Origin: Candidatus Bipolaricaulota bacterium
Lineage (GTDB): Bacteria > Bipolaricaulota > Bipolaricaulia > UBA7950 > UBA9294
Reading direction: 5' to 3'
NCBI GenBank assembly: GCA_030606565.1
Contig: JAUWGE010000019.1
Coordinates: 1-33,548 of the forward strand
DNA length: 33,548 nucleotides
Both the position numbers and the translations under genes were made by a program. Positions 1 through 8,341 of this stretch are shown here, in pieces (positions within the stretch are counted from its first letter, which is position 1; every line of letters starts with the position of its first letter). The notes under the pieces are model-generated. The model worked only from the letters and a program-made list of their open reading frames with translations. It was not told the DNA's origin and did not search any database.

Positions 1-52
1 CCGCAGGGAACGCGAAGAAAAGCTGAAACACAGTAATGGGTAATCAGTGAAG
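1..52. repeat. 52-bp direct repeat, left copy
   Basis: Positions 1-52 match 191-242 with one difference (g at 7, a at 197). The intervening 53-190 contains other low-complexity blocks (a ctgacggctgagagctga type block near 98-116 and a cttagcgtcttg block near 129-140) that resemble dispersed non-coding repeats of environmental bacterial genomes. I see no gene in 1-236. Confidence 0.85.
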
Positions 53-190
53 AGTAATGAGAAAGAGCAAGTGGAGTTGATGTTCTGAGCTAATTGCTGA
101 CGGCTGAGAGCTGATAAATCCTTGGCGATCTTAGCGTCTTGAGTGAGTGAAACGAACGGACGAGAGAAAAAGCTTATGCCTCTCGCAGAG

Positions 191-242
191 CCGCAGAGAA
201 CGCGAAGAAAAGCTGAAACACAGTAATGGGTAATCAGTGAAG
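191..242. repeat. 52-bp direct repeat, right copy
   Basis: Second copy of the 1-52 repeat. It ends inside the ribosome binding site of the nitroreductase gene: the purine tract at 240-250 begins in the repeat and is completed by unique sequence. The repeat therefore abuts, and may have delivered, the upstream region of that gene. Confidence 0.85.
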
Positions 243-254
243 GGAGGAGGGGCG

Positions 255-998
255 ATGAATAGCGGAATCGGGCAAGAGTTCATGGAGAAGACGAAGTACG
301 AATATCTTAAAGCCTCGGATCAAGAGAAGGGTCTGTCACAACCGCCGCTAGAGCTTGAGCCTCCAATGGATGCTGGGGAAACCATCGACCTCCCCGCCCC
401 GGCGAGCCTTAAGTTGGGAGAGGTCCCGTTAAGAGATGTGATCGAGACCCGCCAGAGCCTGCGCACTTATTCCTCACAATCACTCACCGTGGAGGAGCTC
501 TCGTATCTGTTGTGGTGCACGCAAGGGGTCAAGAAGGTCGTGCCAGGTAGGGCAACGTACAGGACGATTCCCTCGGCCGGTGCCCGCCATCCCCTTGAAA
601 CCTTCGTGCTTGTCAATCGGGTCGAGGGGTTGAAGAGCGGTCTCTATCGGTTTCTAGCCTGCGATCACCGGTTGGTCAAACTCGCTACGGAGCCCGATAT
701 CGCCAAGCAGATGGTCAAGGCCTGTTTGGGTCAGGAGTTTGTAGCAGCAAGTGCGGTCACCTTCATCTGGACTGCGGTTCCATACCGCATGACATGGCGC
801 TACGGAGAGCGAGGCTACCGGTATATGCACCTCGATGCCGGGCACGTATGCCAGAACCTATACCTCGCTGCCGAGGCGATCGAGGCGGGCGCCTGCGCTA
901 TCGGAGCCTTTTCAGATGATGCGATGAACGAACTCCTCGGACTCGACGGGGGCGAGCAGTTTGTCATCTACCTCGCGGCGGTGGGAAAGCGAAAGTAG
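255..998 (+). CDS. SagB/ThcOx-type nitroreductase-fold dehydrogenase
   Basis: A 247-residue FMN-dependent nitroreductase-fold protein of the SagB/ThcOx class. Visible signatures are the RQSLRTYSSQSLTVEELS segment (phosphate-binding arginines), the PSAGARHPLE segment typical of SagB-type proteins, and a C-terminal YMHLDAGHVCQNLYLAAEA helix followed by GACAIGAF. SagB relatives oxidise azolines to azoles in peptide natural products, but many stand-alone members have no known substrate. No cyclodehydratase (YcaO) or precursor peptide gene is nearby, so a RiPP role is not supported. ATG 255 is chosen because aagggaggagg (240-250) precedes it at correct spacing; an in-frame GTG at 237 lies upstream of that site. 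The first 50 residues are an acidic, proline-rich extension. Confidence 0.85.
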   Translation: MNSGIGQEFMEKTKYEYLKASDQEKGLSQPPLELEPPMDAGETIDLPAPASLKLGEVPLRDVIETRQSLRTYSSQSLTVEELSYLLWCTQGVKKVVPGRATYRTIPSAGARHPLETFVLVNRVEGLKSGLYRFLACDHRLVKLATEPDIAKQMVKACLGQEFVAASAVTFIWTAVPYRMTWRYGERGYRYMHLDAGHVCQNLYLAAEAIEAGACAIGAFSDDAMNELLGLDGGEQFVIYLAAVGKRK

Positions 999-1126
999 AG
1001 CTCCTCAAACAAGAACGGAACAAAGGCAAGGAGCAAGGCTTTATAGCGGCGTCCGGCTGAGGGATCGCGGTTTTTGTCCCAGCGTCATAGCTATGTGAGG
1101 TGAGATGAGAAAAGAAGGAGGATCAT

Positions 1127-2461
1127 ATGACAAGGCGATTTGTGGTAGTGAGTATTCCAGCCTTTATTTTTCTGATTGTGATGGCGACCGGTACGGTGCT
1201 GTTAGCCGCCCCGACACCGGGTAGTACCGAGGCGGTCGTCACCATCGATGAGACAGGTGCGATGAGGATCAATGGCGAGCTCTTCTTTCCCATCGGGCTC
1301 TATCAGATACCCTACTGGGAGATGGCCGATGTCAGAGCTCACGGGTTCAACATCGTCGATGAGATACAACCCCTTACCGACTACCTTGACCGTACGTTCC
1401 TTGATACCGCCAAGGAGAACGATCTGTGGGTAAGAATCCCCCTGTTCTCGGGAGATTGGTGGAACGGCGACTGGGAGGAGATGCGCGAGGGGCAGAACTG
1501 GGCCTTTTTCATGGACTATCCAGATCATCACACCTCCCCGAAGCACCATCCGGCCTTTGCGATGTGGTATGTGGAGGACGAACCGTGGCACAATCCCCCG
1601 GAACCCTACTACAGCAACATGCGGGCGATGCACGACTACATCAACCTGCCTCTGGTCGACCCGAACCACCCGGACATGACCTGCCTCTACGACGCTTGGT
1701 TCGAGGATCCTGAAAGCTCATCCCGGCTGGATCACTTCCGCACCTACGCCTTCTTCGACGTCGTCGGGGTCGACTGCTACCCGCTCAAGCCTCCTCCCGG
1801 ACCCAATCCCGCTGACGCCCCGCTGACCGCGCTGGCAAAGTGGGTGGACGACGCCTATGAAGCGATCAGACTCGAAGGGGAAGATGCGACCGTGCACATG
1901 GTCCTTGAGACCTTTCAATTCGGTGGCTGGAGGATGCCGCCCCCCGAGCAGCTCAAACTGATGGTTTATCTCTCCAGCATCCACGGGGCAAAAGGGATCT
2001 GGTACTTCTGTTACGGCGGGTCCACGCGCGATGGACAGCATTACGGCCCTGGTCCAGGGATCCATGACTTCCCCTTGATGTGGGAGTACGTCGGCAAGCT
2101 AAATCAGGAGCTTCAATCTCTGGGGAAGGTCTTCTTGTCACTGCCCATCTTAAGCACGATGACCGTGAGCACCTCTACGCTGGCTACACCGAATATCTAC
2201 GGGTATGCGCCGATTCACTATACGCTCAAGTGGTACGAGGACTGCTACTACCTCATCACCGCCAACGGGTCCGAGAATCAGGGCTACACTGCCGCCTTCA
2301 ACCTGCCGTTCGCCGAGGAGGTGCGCCAAATCGAGGTGCTGTTCGAGGATCGTGCTATACCACCGACCGCGGATGGATTCGCCGATCACTACGCTCCGAT
2401 GGAGGTGCATGTCTACAAGCTAACCGTGGATAAAGGCGCCGGTGTCTTTAATGCGCCTTAG
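1127..2461 (+). CDS. Secreted glycosidase-like (TIM-barrel type) protein
   Basis: A 444-residue protein with an N-terminal signal peptide (basic MTRR, then a hydrophobic stretch to about residue 28, likely cut near LLAA). The mature part opens with INGELFFPIGLY, a phrase common at the start of beta-galactosidase-like TIM-barrel domains. Aromatic, acidic segments follow, such as AMWYVEDEPWHNPP (a plausible acid/base position) and MVLETFQFGGW (a plausible nucleophile position after a beta strand), and then GAKGIWYFCYGG. This order resembles clan GH-A glycoside hydrolases, but I cannot assign a family or substrate. The start is fixed by aaggagg at 1114-1120. It is a single gene facing convergently toward the VIT-VWA gene; 2462-2732 between them has no gene or clear terminator. 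Confidence 0.6.
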   Translation: MTRRFVVVSIPAFIFLIVMATGTVLLAAPTPGSTEAVVTIDETGAMRINGELFFPIGLYQIPYWEMADVRAHGFNIVDEIQPLTDYLDRTFLDTAKENDLWVRIPLFSGDWWNGDWEEMREGQNWAFFMDYPDHHTSPKHHPAFAMWYVEDEPWHNPPEPYYSNMRAMHDYINLPLVDPNHPDMTCLYDAWFEDPESSSRLDHFRTYAFFDVVGVDCYPLKPPPGPNPADAPLTALAKWVDDAYEAIRLEGEDATVHMVLETFQFGGWRMPPPEQLKLMVYLSSIHGAKGIWYFCYGGSTRDGQHYGPGPGIHDFPLMWEYVGKLNQELQSLGKVFLSLPILSTMTVSTSTLATPNIYGYAPIHYTLKWYEDCYYLITANGSENQGYTAAFNLPFAEEVRQIEVLFEDRAIPPTADGFADHYAPMEVHVYKLTVDKGAGVFNAP

Positions 2462-2732
2462 GAGCGCGGTTAAGTCCGAGAGGAGTCGGCAAGCTGTCGG
2501 GCGGTCATCGTGGCGGAGTAAAGAACCACGTAGCAAGCTGGGAGGTATCCAACGGAGGTCTTTTATAAAACTTCCCACGCCTTACGCCATGTAAGGAATT
2601 CAAATGGGATCGGTAACAGCGCTGGCTCAGCCTGAAGATGGCGGTCGAAGGGCAAGCAAGAAGCAACCCCTCCCGCGATGCGAGTAGATGCTGGCATCGA
2701 AGGGAAGGGTGGCTTGCCTATCGCTCCTCTAT

Positions 2733-4859
2733 TTACTCAAGCTGCGCGATGACATCTTCTGTTAGCTGTTCCAGACCGGTCTCGCCGATCCGCACGTACA
2801 CCTTACCGACCCTGATGATCACCTCATCTCCCAACGCCAGGTGCGGAGCGATCCATGGGACCAATGAGATGATCTCGAAGTGGGCACCGCTATAGGCAGC
2901 GATGTCGATCGTTTTCTGATCGGTGTAGGTGCTGTCTGTCCAGACCCCGTCCTGCATGAAGTACGTCCGGTCATCAACGACGCGCACGCTTTCCCAAACA
3001 GGCTGGACGGTCTCGCCTTCAGCCAAGGTCCTGAGCGACGCCGAGCCTTTTACTGCCTGTGCTCCTACTGCCGGTGCGGCCGCTGCACCCAGGGCATCGG
3101 CCATTTCCTCTGCGGAGTAGTCCTTGGATTCATCGACGAGGAACGACGTATATGGGGTGATGATCCCGTAGAGCTTGCTTAGGCGGATGACCTCATCGAT
3201 AAGTTCGTCGCTCTCGCCGTAGAAGCGGATCTGATCGAGAAGGGAGGCGATCTTCCTTCCGGCCCACAGCCTGGGCAGGAACGAGGCATCAAGTGACACC
3301 TCGGGGAAGCTCCTTTGATAGGTGTACGCCAGGCTCTCCCCTTCGACGTCCCCTGTCAATTCGATCGTTGTCCCTCCGGAGCTGTGGTACCGCCCCACAA
3401 GTAGAAGCTGGCTCCCACGGAACACGTCGGGCAACACGCGCGGGTAGCTATCGTACGCCTCGATTGCTGGGATGTCGATCTGCGGGTCGGAGAGCACCGG
3501 CGAGGCGATTTTGCTGTAGAAGCTTGAGAGGATCACTTCCAAATTCTCACCTGGCTGCACGTAGGCAGTTGTGCCGCGGTTCTCCTGCGCTAGCCGATCG
3601 AGCAACACGGTATTGACGTTGTAGCCCACGCCAAAGGTAAACAGCCTTGCAGATGTGTCGTTTGCCGCCGTGGCGTGCTCGACGATCGTCAGCGTGTCCA
3701 TCTCACCGACTGTAGCCTCTCCGTCGGTCAAGAACACCAGGAACCGCGCTCGCTCGCTTTCCTCAAACATGGATAACCCCAGTGTGAGAGCCTGATCAAT
3801 GTTCGTCCCACCGCCCGCCTCGATTCGCTCGACCCAAGCGATAGCGCTTCCCATCGATTCGGCCGTCACAGGCATGAGTGTTCCGTGCAATGCTTCCGCG
3901 ATGTCGCTGAACGAGATCACCACGAAGCGATCCTCCGGGTTGAGATTACCGAGGATAAAAATCAGGGCCTGCTTGGCCTGCTCGATCTTCTCGCCACTCA
4001 TGCTCCCCGACTGGTCAAGCACCAACACGAGATCCTTGGGAATCACCGCTTTTGTATCGATCTTGACTTGCGGTGTGAGGATAAGCAGGAAGTAGCCGTC
4101 ATCATCCCCTGCGCGGTAGGTGAGAAGCGTCATCCCCATCTGGTCGGGGTACACCGAGTAATAGAGCAGGAAATCGATGCTCGGGAGGATGTAGTTGTCC
4201 TCATGGACCGCTGTCGCTGAGTGCTCGTCCACCCGGTTGACCGTCAGGCCGTGAGTCGGTGAGTAGACAGCGCGAAGTGGGCTGCTGGTCTCAAGGTCAA
4301 CGGTGATCTTCACGTGCTCGAGTGGCTGGGCCGAGAACCGCTCAGTGTCCAGCGGATACCGGTAGCGGTACACCCCCTGATCGGCCTGGAGAAGCTCGGT
4401 GTAGGCAATCTCGATGCGCCGCTCCCCACCGGCGGGGATGGGATAGATCCGCGCCGCGAGCGTGTCGCGCCCGATGTACTCGAGAAGCGCCGGGTCGATC
4501 GCTCGACGCACGTAGTCCTCGTAGATTTCGCGTGCCTCAGTCGCGGTTAGGATGCGCCCTTCCAAAGCCTTGCCGTCGACCCACATAGAGAAGCTTGAGA
4601 CAACCGCTCCTGGTGGAAGCGGGAACACGTACCGCCCCTCGCTATCCCGATGCGTATCGTTGCGGAACAGTTGATCCACGTGGGTGGTGACCACACCGTT
4701 GCGGATCTCGACATGCACGCGGTGGTAGACGATCGTCAACCAGCCGTGCTCTGGGTGATCCGGTATGATTACCCCGTCGGCGAACGTACCAAACGAGACA
4801 AAGCCAACAAGCGCAACTGCGAACAGAACAAACAGACTTCTGTAGGTAAGGCTCCTCAT
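2733..4859 (-). CDS. Secreted VIT and von Willebrand factor A domain protein
   Basis: A 708-residue exported protein. A signal peptide covers about residues 1-27 and ends near FGTFA. A VIT (vault/inter-alpha-trypsin) domain occupies roughly residues 38-170, with VDQLFRNDTHRDSEGRYVFPLP and TATEAREIYEDYVRR, the usual VIT signatures. A VWA domain runs from about 275 to 450 with a complete MIDAS metal site: DQSGSMSG near 282, a GGGTN threonine, and LTDGEAT near 376. A C-terminal region of about 250 residues ends without a membrane anchor or sortase motif. VIT-VWA proteins act in metal-dependent adhesion or protein interaction at the cell surface; the ligand here is unknown. Upstream on the minus strand gggggcg precedes the ATG. 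It is isolated, 205 bp from the next minus-strand gene. Confidence 0.85.
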   Translation of the reverse strand: MRSLTYRSLFVLFAVALVGFVSFGTFADGVIIPDHPEHGWLTIVYHRVHVEIRNGVVTTHVDQLFRNDTHRDSEGRYVFPLPPGAVVSSFSMWVDGKALEGRILTATEAREIYEDYVRRAIDPALLEYIGRDTLAARIYPIPAGGERRIEIAYTELLQADQGVYRYRYPLDTERFSAQPLEHVKITVDLETSSPLRAVYSPTHGLTVNRVDEHSATAVHEDNYILPSIDFLLYYSVYPDQMGMTLLTYRAGDDDGYFLLILTPQVKIDTKAVIPKDLVLVLDQSGSMSGEKIEQAKQALIFILGNLNPEDRFVVISFSDIAEALHGTLMPVTAESMGSAIAWVERIEAGGGTNIDQALTLGLSMFEESERARFLVFLTDGEATVGEMDTLTIVEHATAANDTSARLFTFGVGYNVNTVLLDRLAQENRGTTAYVQPGENLEVILSSFYSKIASPVLSDPQIDIPAIEAYDSYPRVLPDVFRGSQLLLVGRYHSSGGTTIELTGDVEGESLAYTYQRSFPEVSLDASFLPRLWAGRKIASLLDQIRFYGESDELIDEVIRLSKLYGIITPYTSFLVDESKDYSAEEMADALGAAAAPAVGAQAVKGSASLRTLAEGETVQPVWESVRVVDDRTYFMQDGVWTDSTYTDQKTIDIAAYSGAHFEIISLVPWIAPHLALGDEVIIRVGKVYVRIGETGLEQLTEDVIAQLE

Positions 4860-5064
4860 CGATATCGCCCCCGTACGAATTCTTTACATATATACACGCA
4901 ATTTCATCATCGTGTTTCGCGGCGGATCGCACTAGGCGAGCGAGGCTCGCCTCCGAGATTCGCCAGCGTGCAACCGGGGCTGCCAATACAATACCTGGCA
5001 AAGCATGAAGCTGTCCTTAATCCAAGGGGATCTGAGCGCAGCATCCCTGGTCAAGCTTCGTGGC

Positions 5065-5754
5065 TCACGGGACGACGACCTTAAAATCCGTTACCTCTGC
5101 CTGGCAGTGTGCTGAAAGTAGCTCGGCGTAACGCGTGGCCCAACGTTTGACAGAGGTCGAAGGCTCGTCAGCAGGGGCGTAGAGGATCGCCACGACGTTT
5201 TTAGTCTTTGGCCGGATCTTGGTCGTCATGGAGTCCTTGATCGGGTTCCCGCAGGGTTCCCACCCCTCTTCCGTCCGTTGGCAAACAAGGAGCAGATCCT
5301 CAAGGTCGATGGTTTGTCCTTTTGGGTTGAAGACGTAGGACTCCCCTGGCTTGCCGCGACGCAGCAAGAGTTGCGTTCCTGAAAGATCGGCATCGAAGAT
5401 CGACCCTGGAAAGCTAGAGGCGAGGCTCACCGCGTTGTTGACATCGACCGGTCCGTTAACGAGCGGGAAGGAACCGTTAAGCGCCGCGCGTAGCAGGAAC
5501 TCGCTTGCAGGTTTTCCCCGTCCGCTTGGGTGATAGCGTCCATAGCGGAGCATCTTGCGCACGCGGGTCCGCAGCTCGGCCGGCATGAACCCTTCACCCC
5601 CTGCCTCGACCTGCGCCAGGATTTCCTCCAGGAATGCCGGTGGCGTGGTAGTAGGAGCCGGTGGTTTGATCACTTCCGCCCAAATGAGGGCTGGAAGCAC
5701 CGGTAAGGGGTGCAGACTCGGATCAAGCTCGAGCACGTAGCTCTGCTCGTTCAT
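5065..5754 (-). CDS. Solo B3/4 (PheT-type tRNA-editing) domain protein
   Basis: A 229-residue cytosolic protein matching the stand-alone B3/B4 domain found in the beta subunit of phenylalanyl-tRNA synthetase. Visible are a helical lead-in with RTRVRKMLRYGRYHPSGRGKPASEFL, then FPLVNGPVDVNNAVSLASS, which is the B3/4 signature around the amino-acid editing pocket, then SGTQLLLRRGKPGESYVFNPKGQ and a late KTKNVVAILYAP strand. In PheT this domain hydrolyses mischarged tRNA; solo versions are proposed trans-editing or amino-acid binding proteins. The start at 5754 is preceded by aaggagg, so in-frame codons further upstream are not used. It lies 62 bp downstream of the MFS gene on the same strand and may share its transcript. 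Confidence 0.8.
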   Translation of the reverse strand: MNEQSYVLELDPSLHPLPVLPALIWAEVIKPPAPTTTPPAFLEEILAQVEAGGEGFMPAELRTRVRKMLRYGRYHPSGRGKPASEFLLRAALNGSFPLVNGPVDVNNAVSLASSFPGSIFDADLSGTQLLLRRGKPGESYVFNPKGQTIDLEDLLLVCQRTEEGWEPCGNPIKDSMTTKIRPKTKNVVAILYAPADEPSTSVKRWATRYAELLSAHCQAEVTDFKVVVP

Positions 5755-5816
5755 GCGTCCTCCTTGGGTACGTATGAAGCCTAACGCATCGTGCGTAATC
5801 CTGTCGTGATTGCGGG

Positions 5817-7037
5817 TTAACCGCCCTCGTCCCCAGAGATCAGGGCAGATTCCCGCAACCGCGTGGCGAGAGCGAGGCAAGCGACCATCAGCCCGGTGAG
5901 AATCAGGAGCGATGTCGCCATCGATCCGGTCGCCGGTGATTTGAGGGCATCCATCCCGATGATAAACACAATCCCCGACACCTGTCCGGCAAGAAGGAGC
6001 AGGCCATTCGATGTTCCCTCCGGCGCAGGGTACGTCACCTCAGCCGCGTATTGGAAGCCGAGTGGGCCGGAGCTGAGCAGGAAGGCACCAAGGACGAACG
6101 CCGAGGCGAGAAGAAGAGAGTAGCTCGTGGCGAAGGTGATCCCGATCAGTCCGGGGATCGCCCCGGCAAGGGCGAGGATGATGAATGGGACCCGGCGGCG
6201 CATCCGGTCGGAGAGCGGCGGGATGACGATCGCTCCGACGACCCCGCCCAGTACCATCAGTCCGCCAACGAGCCCGGCCTGGTCGATCGAGAATCCGCGG
6301 GGGCGCACGATCTCCTCGATCCACGTCGTTACGGCATTGAACACACCGAGACCGATGAAGAACAGGATGAGAAGAAGGATGAACTCTCGCTGATGAAAGA
6401 GGCGCTTGAATCCGTCGAAGACGAGTGAGCGAGCCTCCTCACCGACCGGCGTCGGCGGGCGCTCCCTTGCCAAGACGAAAAAGAGGATAGCGATCGCGGC
6501 CGAGAATGCTCCGTAGACCATAAGCGTCGTTGCGATGCTCGACCGAAGGACCAAGAACGGTGTGAGGGCCAGGCCGACAAAGATTCCAAGGTAGATCGCC
6601 AGCGTTCCCATCCCTGCCGCTGTCGCCCGCTCATTTAACGGGAACCAGCGGCCAGCTATTTTCGCGATCGCGTTCAACACGAACGGCTGTCCAACAGCGA
6701 TACCGGCCTGAGCGATGAGAACCCCGGTGTAATCTGCGGCAAAGAGCCCGCGGAGCAGCCCGAACAGACCGGTCAGGGCAGCTCCTATCCCCACACCGAT
6801 ACGAATCCCGTAGGTATCGATTACCCACGACGCCGGGATCGAGGCGATGATGAACACGATCATGAAAATCATCGACAGAAGGCCGATCGCGAGGTCGGAG
6901 ACGCCGTAGAATCGCGCCGCATCGCCAGTGATCGGGGCGAAGGTGATCCACAGAAGTTGGTTAGCCGCAATCACCAACATGAACGCCACAAGCATTATCC
7001 AACGGTAGCCGTACACGCGAACCCGCGACTTCTCCAT
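5817..7037 (-). CDS. MFS transporter, FLVCR-like
   Basis: A 406-residue inner-membrane protein with about 12 hydrophobic helices and a central cytoplasmic loop (ARERPPTPVGEEARSLVFDG region). The N-terminal part, with GYRWIMLVAFMLVIAANQ, the FYGVSDLAIGLLSMIFMIVF stretch, an ASWVIDTYGIRIGV loop corresponding to MFS motif A, and IAGRWFP, resembles the FLVCR/DIRC2 branch. Eukaryotic members carry heme or choline; substrates of bacterial members are mostly unknown. ATG 7037 is selected because gaggaggtg precedes it; upstream in-frame codons lack a site. It is transcribed divergently from the nucleoside hydrolase and ribokinase genes, so nucleoside or base transport is possible but only by context. 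Confidence 0.82.
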   Translation of the reverse strand: MEKSRVRVYGYRWIMLVAFMLVIAANQLLWITFAPITGDAARFYGVSDLAIGLLSMIFMIVFIIASIPASWVIDTYGIRIGVGIGAALTGLFGLLRGLFAADYTGVLIAQAGIAVGQPFVLNAIAKIAGRWFPLNERATAAGMGTLAIYLGIFVGLALTPFLVLRSSIATTLMVYGAFSAAIAILFFVLARERPPTPVGEEARSLVFDGFKRLFHQREFILLLILFFIGLGVFNAVTTWIEEIVRPRGFSIDQAGLVGGLMVLGGVVGAIVIPPLSDRMRRRVPFIILALAGAIPGLIGITFATSYSLLLASAFVLGAFLLSSGPLGFQYAAEVTYPAPEGTSNGLLLLAGQVSGIVFIIGMDALKSPATGSMATSLLILTGLMVACLALATRLRESALISGDEGG

Positions 7038-7118
7038 CGAAACACACCTCCTCGATCTTGAGAGCACAGGGGCAAGATACACCGAGCTTCCTCGCCCCAT
7101 CCACCACACTGTGCTCCC

Positions 7119-7147
7119 ATCCTAAGAAAGCAGTTTGTGTGTGTCAA
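7119..7147 (-). promoter_or_regulatory. Sigma-70 type promoter for the MFS gene
   Basis: On the minus strand, TTGACA (7142-7147, perfect -35) is followed after 17 bp by TAGGAT (7119-7124, 4 of 6 for -10). A start near 7112 would give a leader of about 75 nt before ATG 7037. Confidence 0.6.
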
Positions 7148-7253
7148 TCACTGGTGGCCTCTGATGACGTTTCTAGAACTAGGCAGGTTTCTTGACTACT
7201 ATAAAGAAACGTACAGTGTCGGTCCACACAATTAGCAGGGAGTCTGCGAAGGC

Positions 7254-7312
7254 ATTGGTCACAGCCTATAGACCAATTACAGCGCGGAGAACGATCGTGA
7301 CCAAAGATCGTT
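7254..7312 (+). promoter_or_regulatory. Two consecutive inverted repeats before the nucleoside hydrolase gene
   Basis: ATTGGTC (7254-7260) and GACCAAT (7271-7277) form a perfect 7-bp inverted repeat with a 10-bp spacer. AACGATC (7290-7296) and GATCGTT (7306-7312) form a second perfect 7-bp pair with a 9-bp spacer. GACCAA recurs inside the second spacer. They lie 64-122 bp before the TTG start and between divergent genes, so operators are the natural reading; RNA stem-loops in a leader are the alternative. Confidence 0.5.
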
Positions 7313-7375
7313 TCGCAACGAAGAATGGCGTTTTGGAGACGCAAACAGGGGGGAAGGGACCAAGGAGGTTAGGCT

Positions 7376-8302
7376 TTGAGACGTTTTTTGATCGATACGG
7401 ACACGGCTTCCGACGACGCGGTCGCGCTGGTCATGGCGTTGAACCATCCCGACGTGCGGATCGAGGCGATCACGGTCGTCGCAGGTAACGTTCCGTTAAA
7501 GCAGGGCGTGCAGAACGCGCTCTACACGGTCGAGCGGTGCGGCAAACAGGTGCCTGTGTACGAGGGCCTCGAAAAGCCACTGCTCCGGCCACTTGAGACT
7601 GCACAGTACGTGCATGGTCAGGATGGCATGGGCGACATCGGCCTTCCCCTCTCTGGTCGCAGGCCGGCCGATGGGGACGGTGTGGAGGTGATTATTGACA
7701 CCATCCGCCGCTTCGCCGGCGAGATCACACTCGTGACCCTCGGTCCGTTGACCAACGTGGCTGTTGCGTTGCTTCGGGATCCCTCGACCGCCTCCAAAGT
7801 CGAGAAATGTGTGATCATGGGGGGAATTGGCTTCGGGCACGGGAACGTCGTCCCAGCGGCAGAGTACAATGTCTGGGTCGATCCCGAAGCGGCGAAGATC
7901 GTGTTTGAGTCCGATCTGCCAATCGTGATGGTCGGCTGGGACGTCTCGCAGAGGTTCGCAACGTTCAACGATGAAGAGGCGGAGAAGATCCGGAGTGTCT
8001 CGCCGCTTGGTCAGTTCTGCGTCGACATCCAACGGTGCCTGAGGGAGTTTGGAATGAACGAGCTGAAACTGGTGGGATTCGATCTCCCTGACCCGATCGC
8101 CATGGCCGTCGCCCTAGATCCCGAGGTCGCCACGGTGACAAAGCGGCTCCATGTGGCGGTCGAAACGAGGAGCGAGCTCACACGTGGTGCGACTGTCGTC
8201 GATCACCTGGGGATCACGGGGCAAGAGCCGAATGCGGAAGTGGTGCTCGAAGCCTCGCGCGAGCGGTTCCTCAGAGTGCTCTATGACGCGGTGCAAAGTT
8301 GA
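7376..8302 (+). CDS. Nucleoside hydrolase (inosine/uridine-preferring family)
   Basis: A 308-residue cytosolic enzyme that cleaves the N-glycosidic bond of ribonucleosides to give ribose and free base. The N-terminal DTDTASDD (residues 7-14) is the family calcium-binding aspartate cluster. LVTLGPLTNVAVAL, the MGGIGFGHGNVVPAAEYNVWVDPEAA region and LPDPIAMAVALDP complete the usual pattern. In the last motif the histidine often seen before DP is a proline here, so base specificity is uncertain. Length is typical of the family. The start is TTG 7376, fixed by aaggaggtt at 7362-7370. Ribokinase follows 39 bp downstream on the same strand, so the pair likely converts nucleosides to ribose 5-phosphate. 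Confidence 0.88.
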   Translation: MRRFLIDTDTASDDAVALVMALNHPDVRIEAITVVAGNVPLKQGVQNALYTVERCGKQVPVYEGLEKPLLRPLETAQYVHGQDGMGDIGLPLSGRRPADGDGVEVIIDTIRRFAGEITLVTLGPLTNVAVALLRDPSTASKVEKCVIMGGIGFGHGNVVPAAEYNVWVDPEAAKIVFESDLPIVMVGWDVSQRFATFNDEEAEKIRSVSPLGQFCVDIQRCLREFGMNELKLVGFDLPDPIAMAVALDPEVATVTKRLHVAVETRSELTRGATVVDHLGITGQEPNAEVVLEASRERFLRVLYDAVQS

Positions 8303-8341
8303 GCGTGTCCGCATGTGACGCAGCTGTGAGGTGACTTTCGA

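Noticed and set aside
255-998. SagB-type gene as part of a RiPP cluster
   Set aside because: No YcaO, E1-like, precursor peptide or export gene is visible nearby.
2580-2596. Hairpin CCTTAC/GTAAGG between convergent genes
   Set aside because: Short stem, no T-run, and not placed well for either gene.
4934-4952. Perfect 7-bp hairpin AGGCGAG/CTCGCCT downstream of the B3/4 gene
   Set aside because: No T-run follows on either strand, so it is not supported as an intrinsic terminator; it may still be a structural element.
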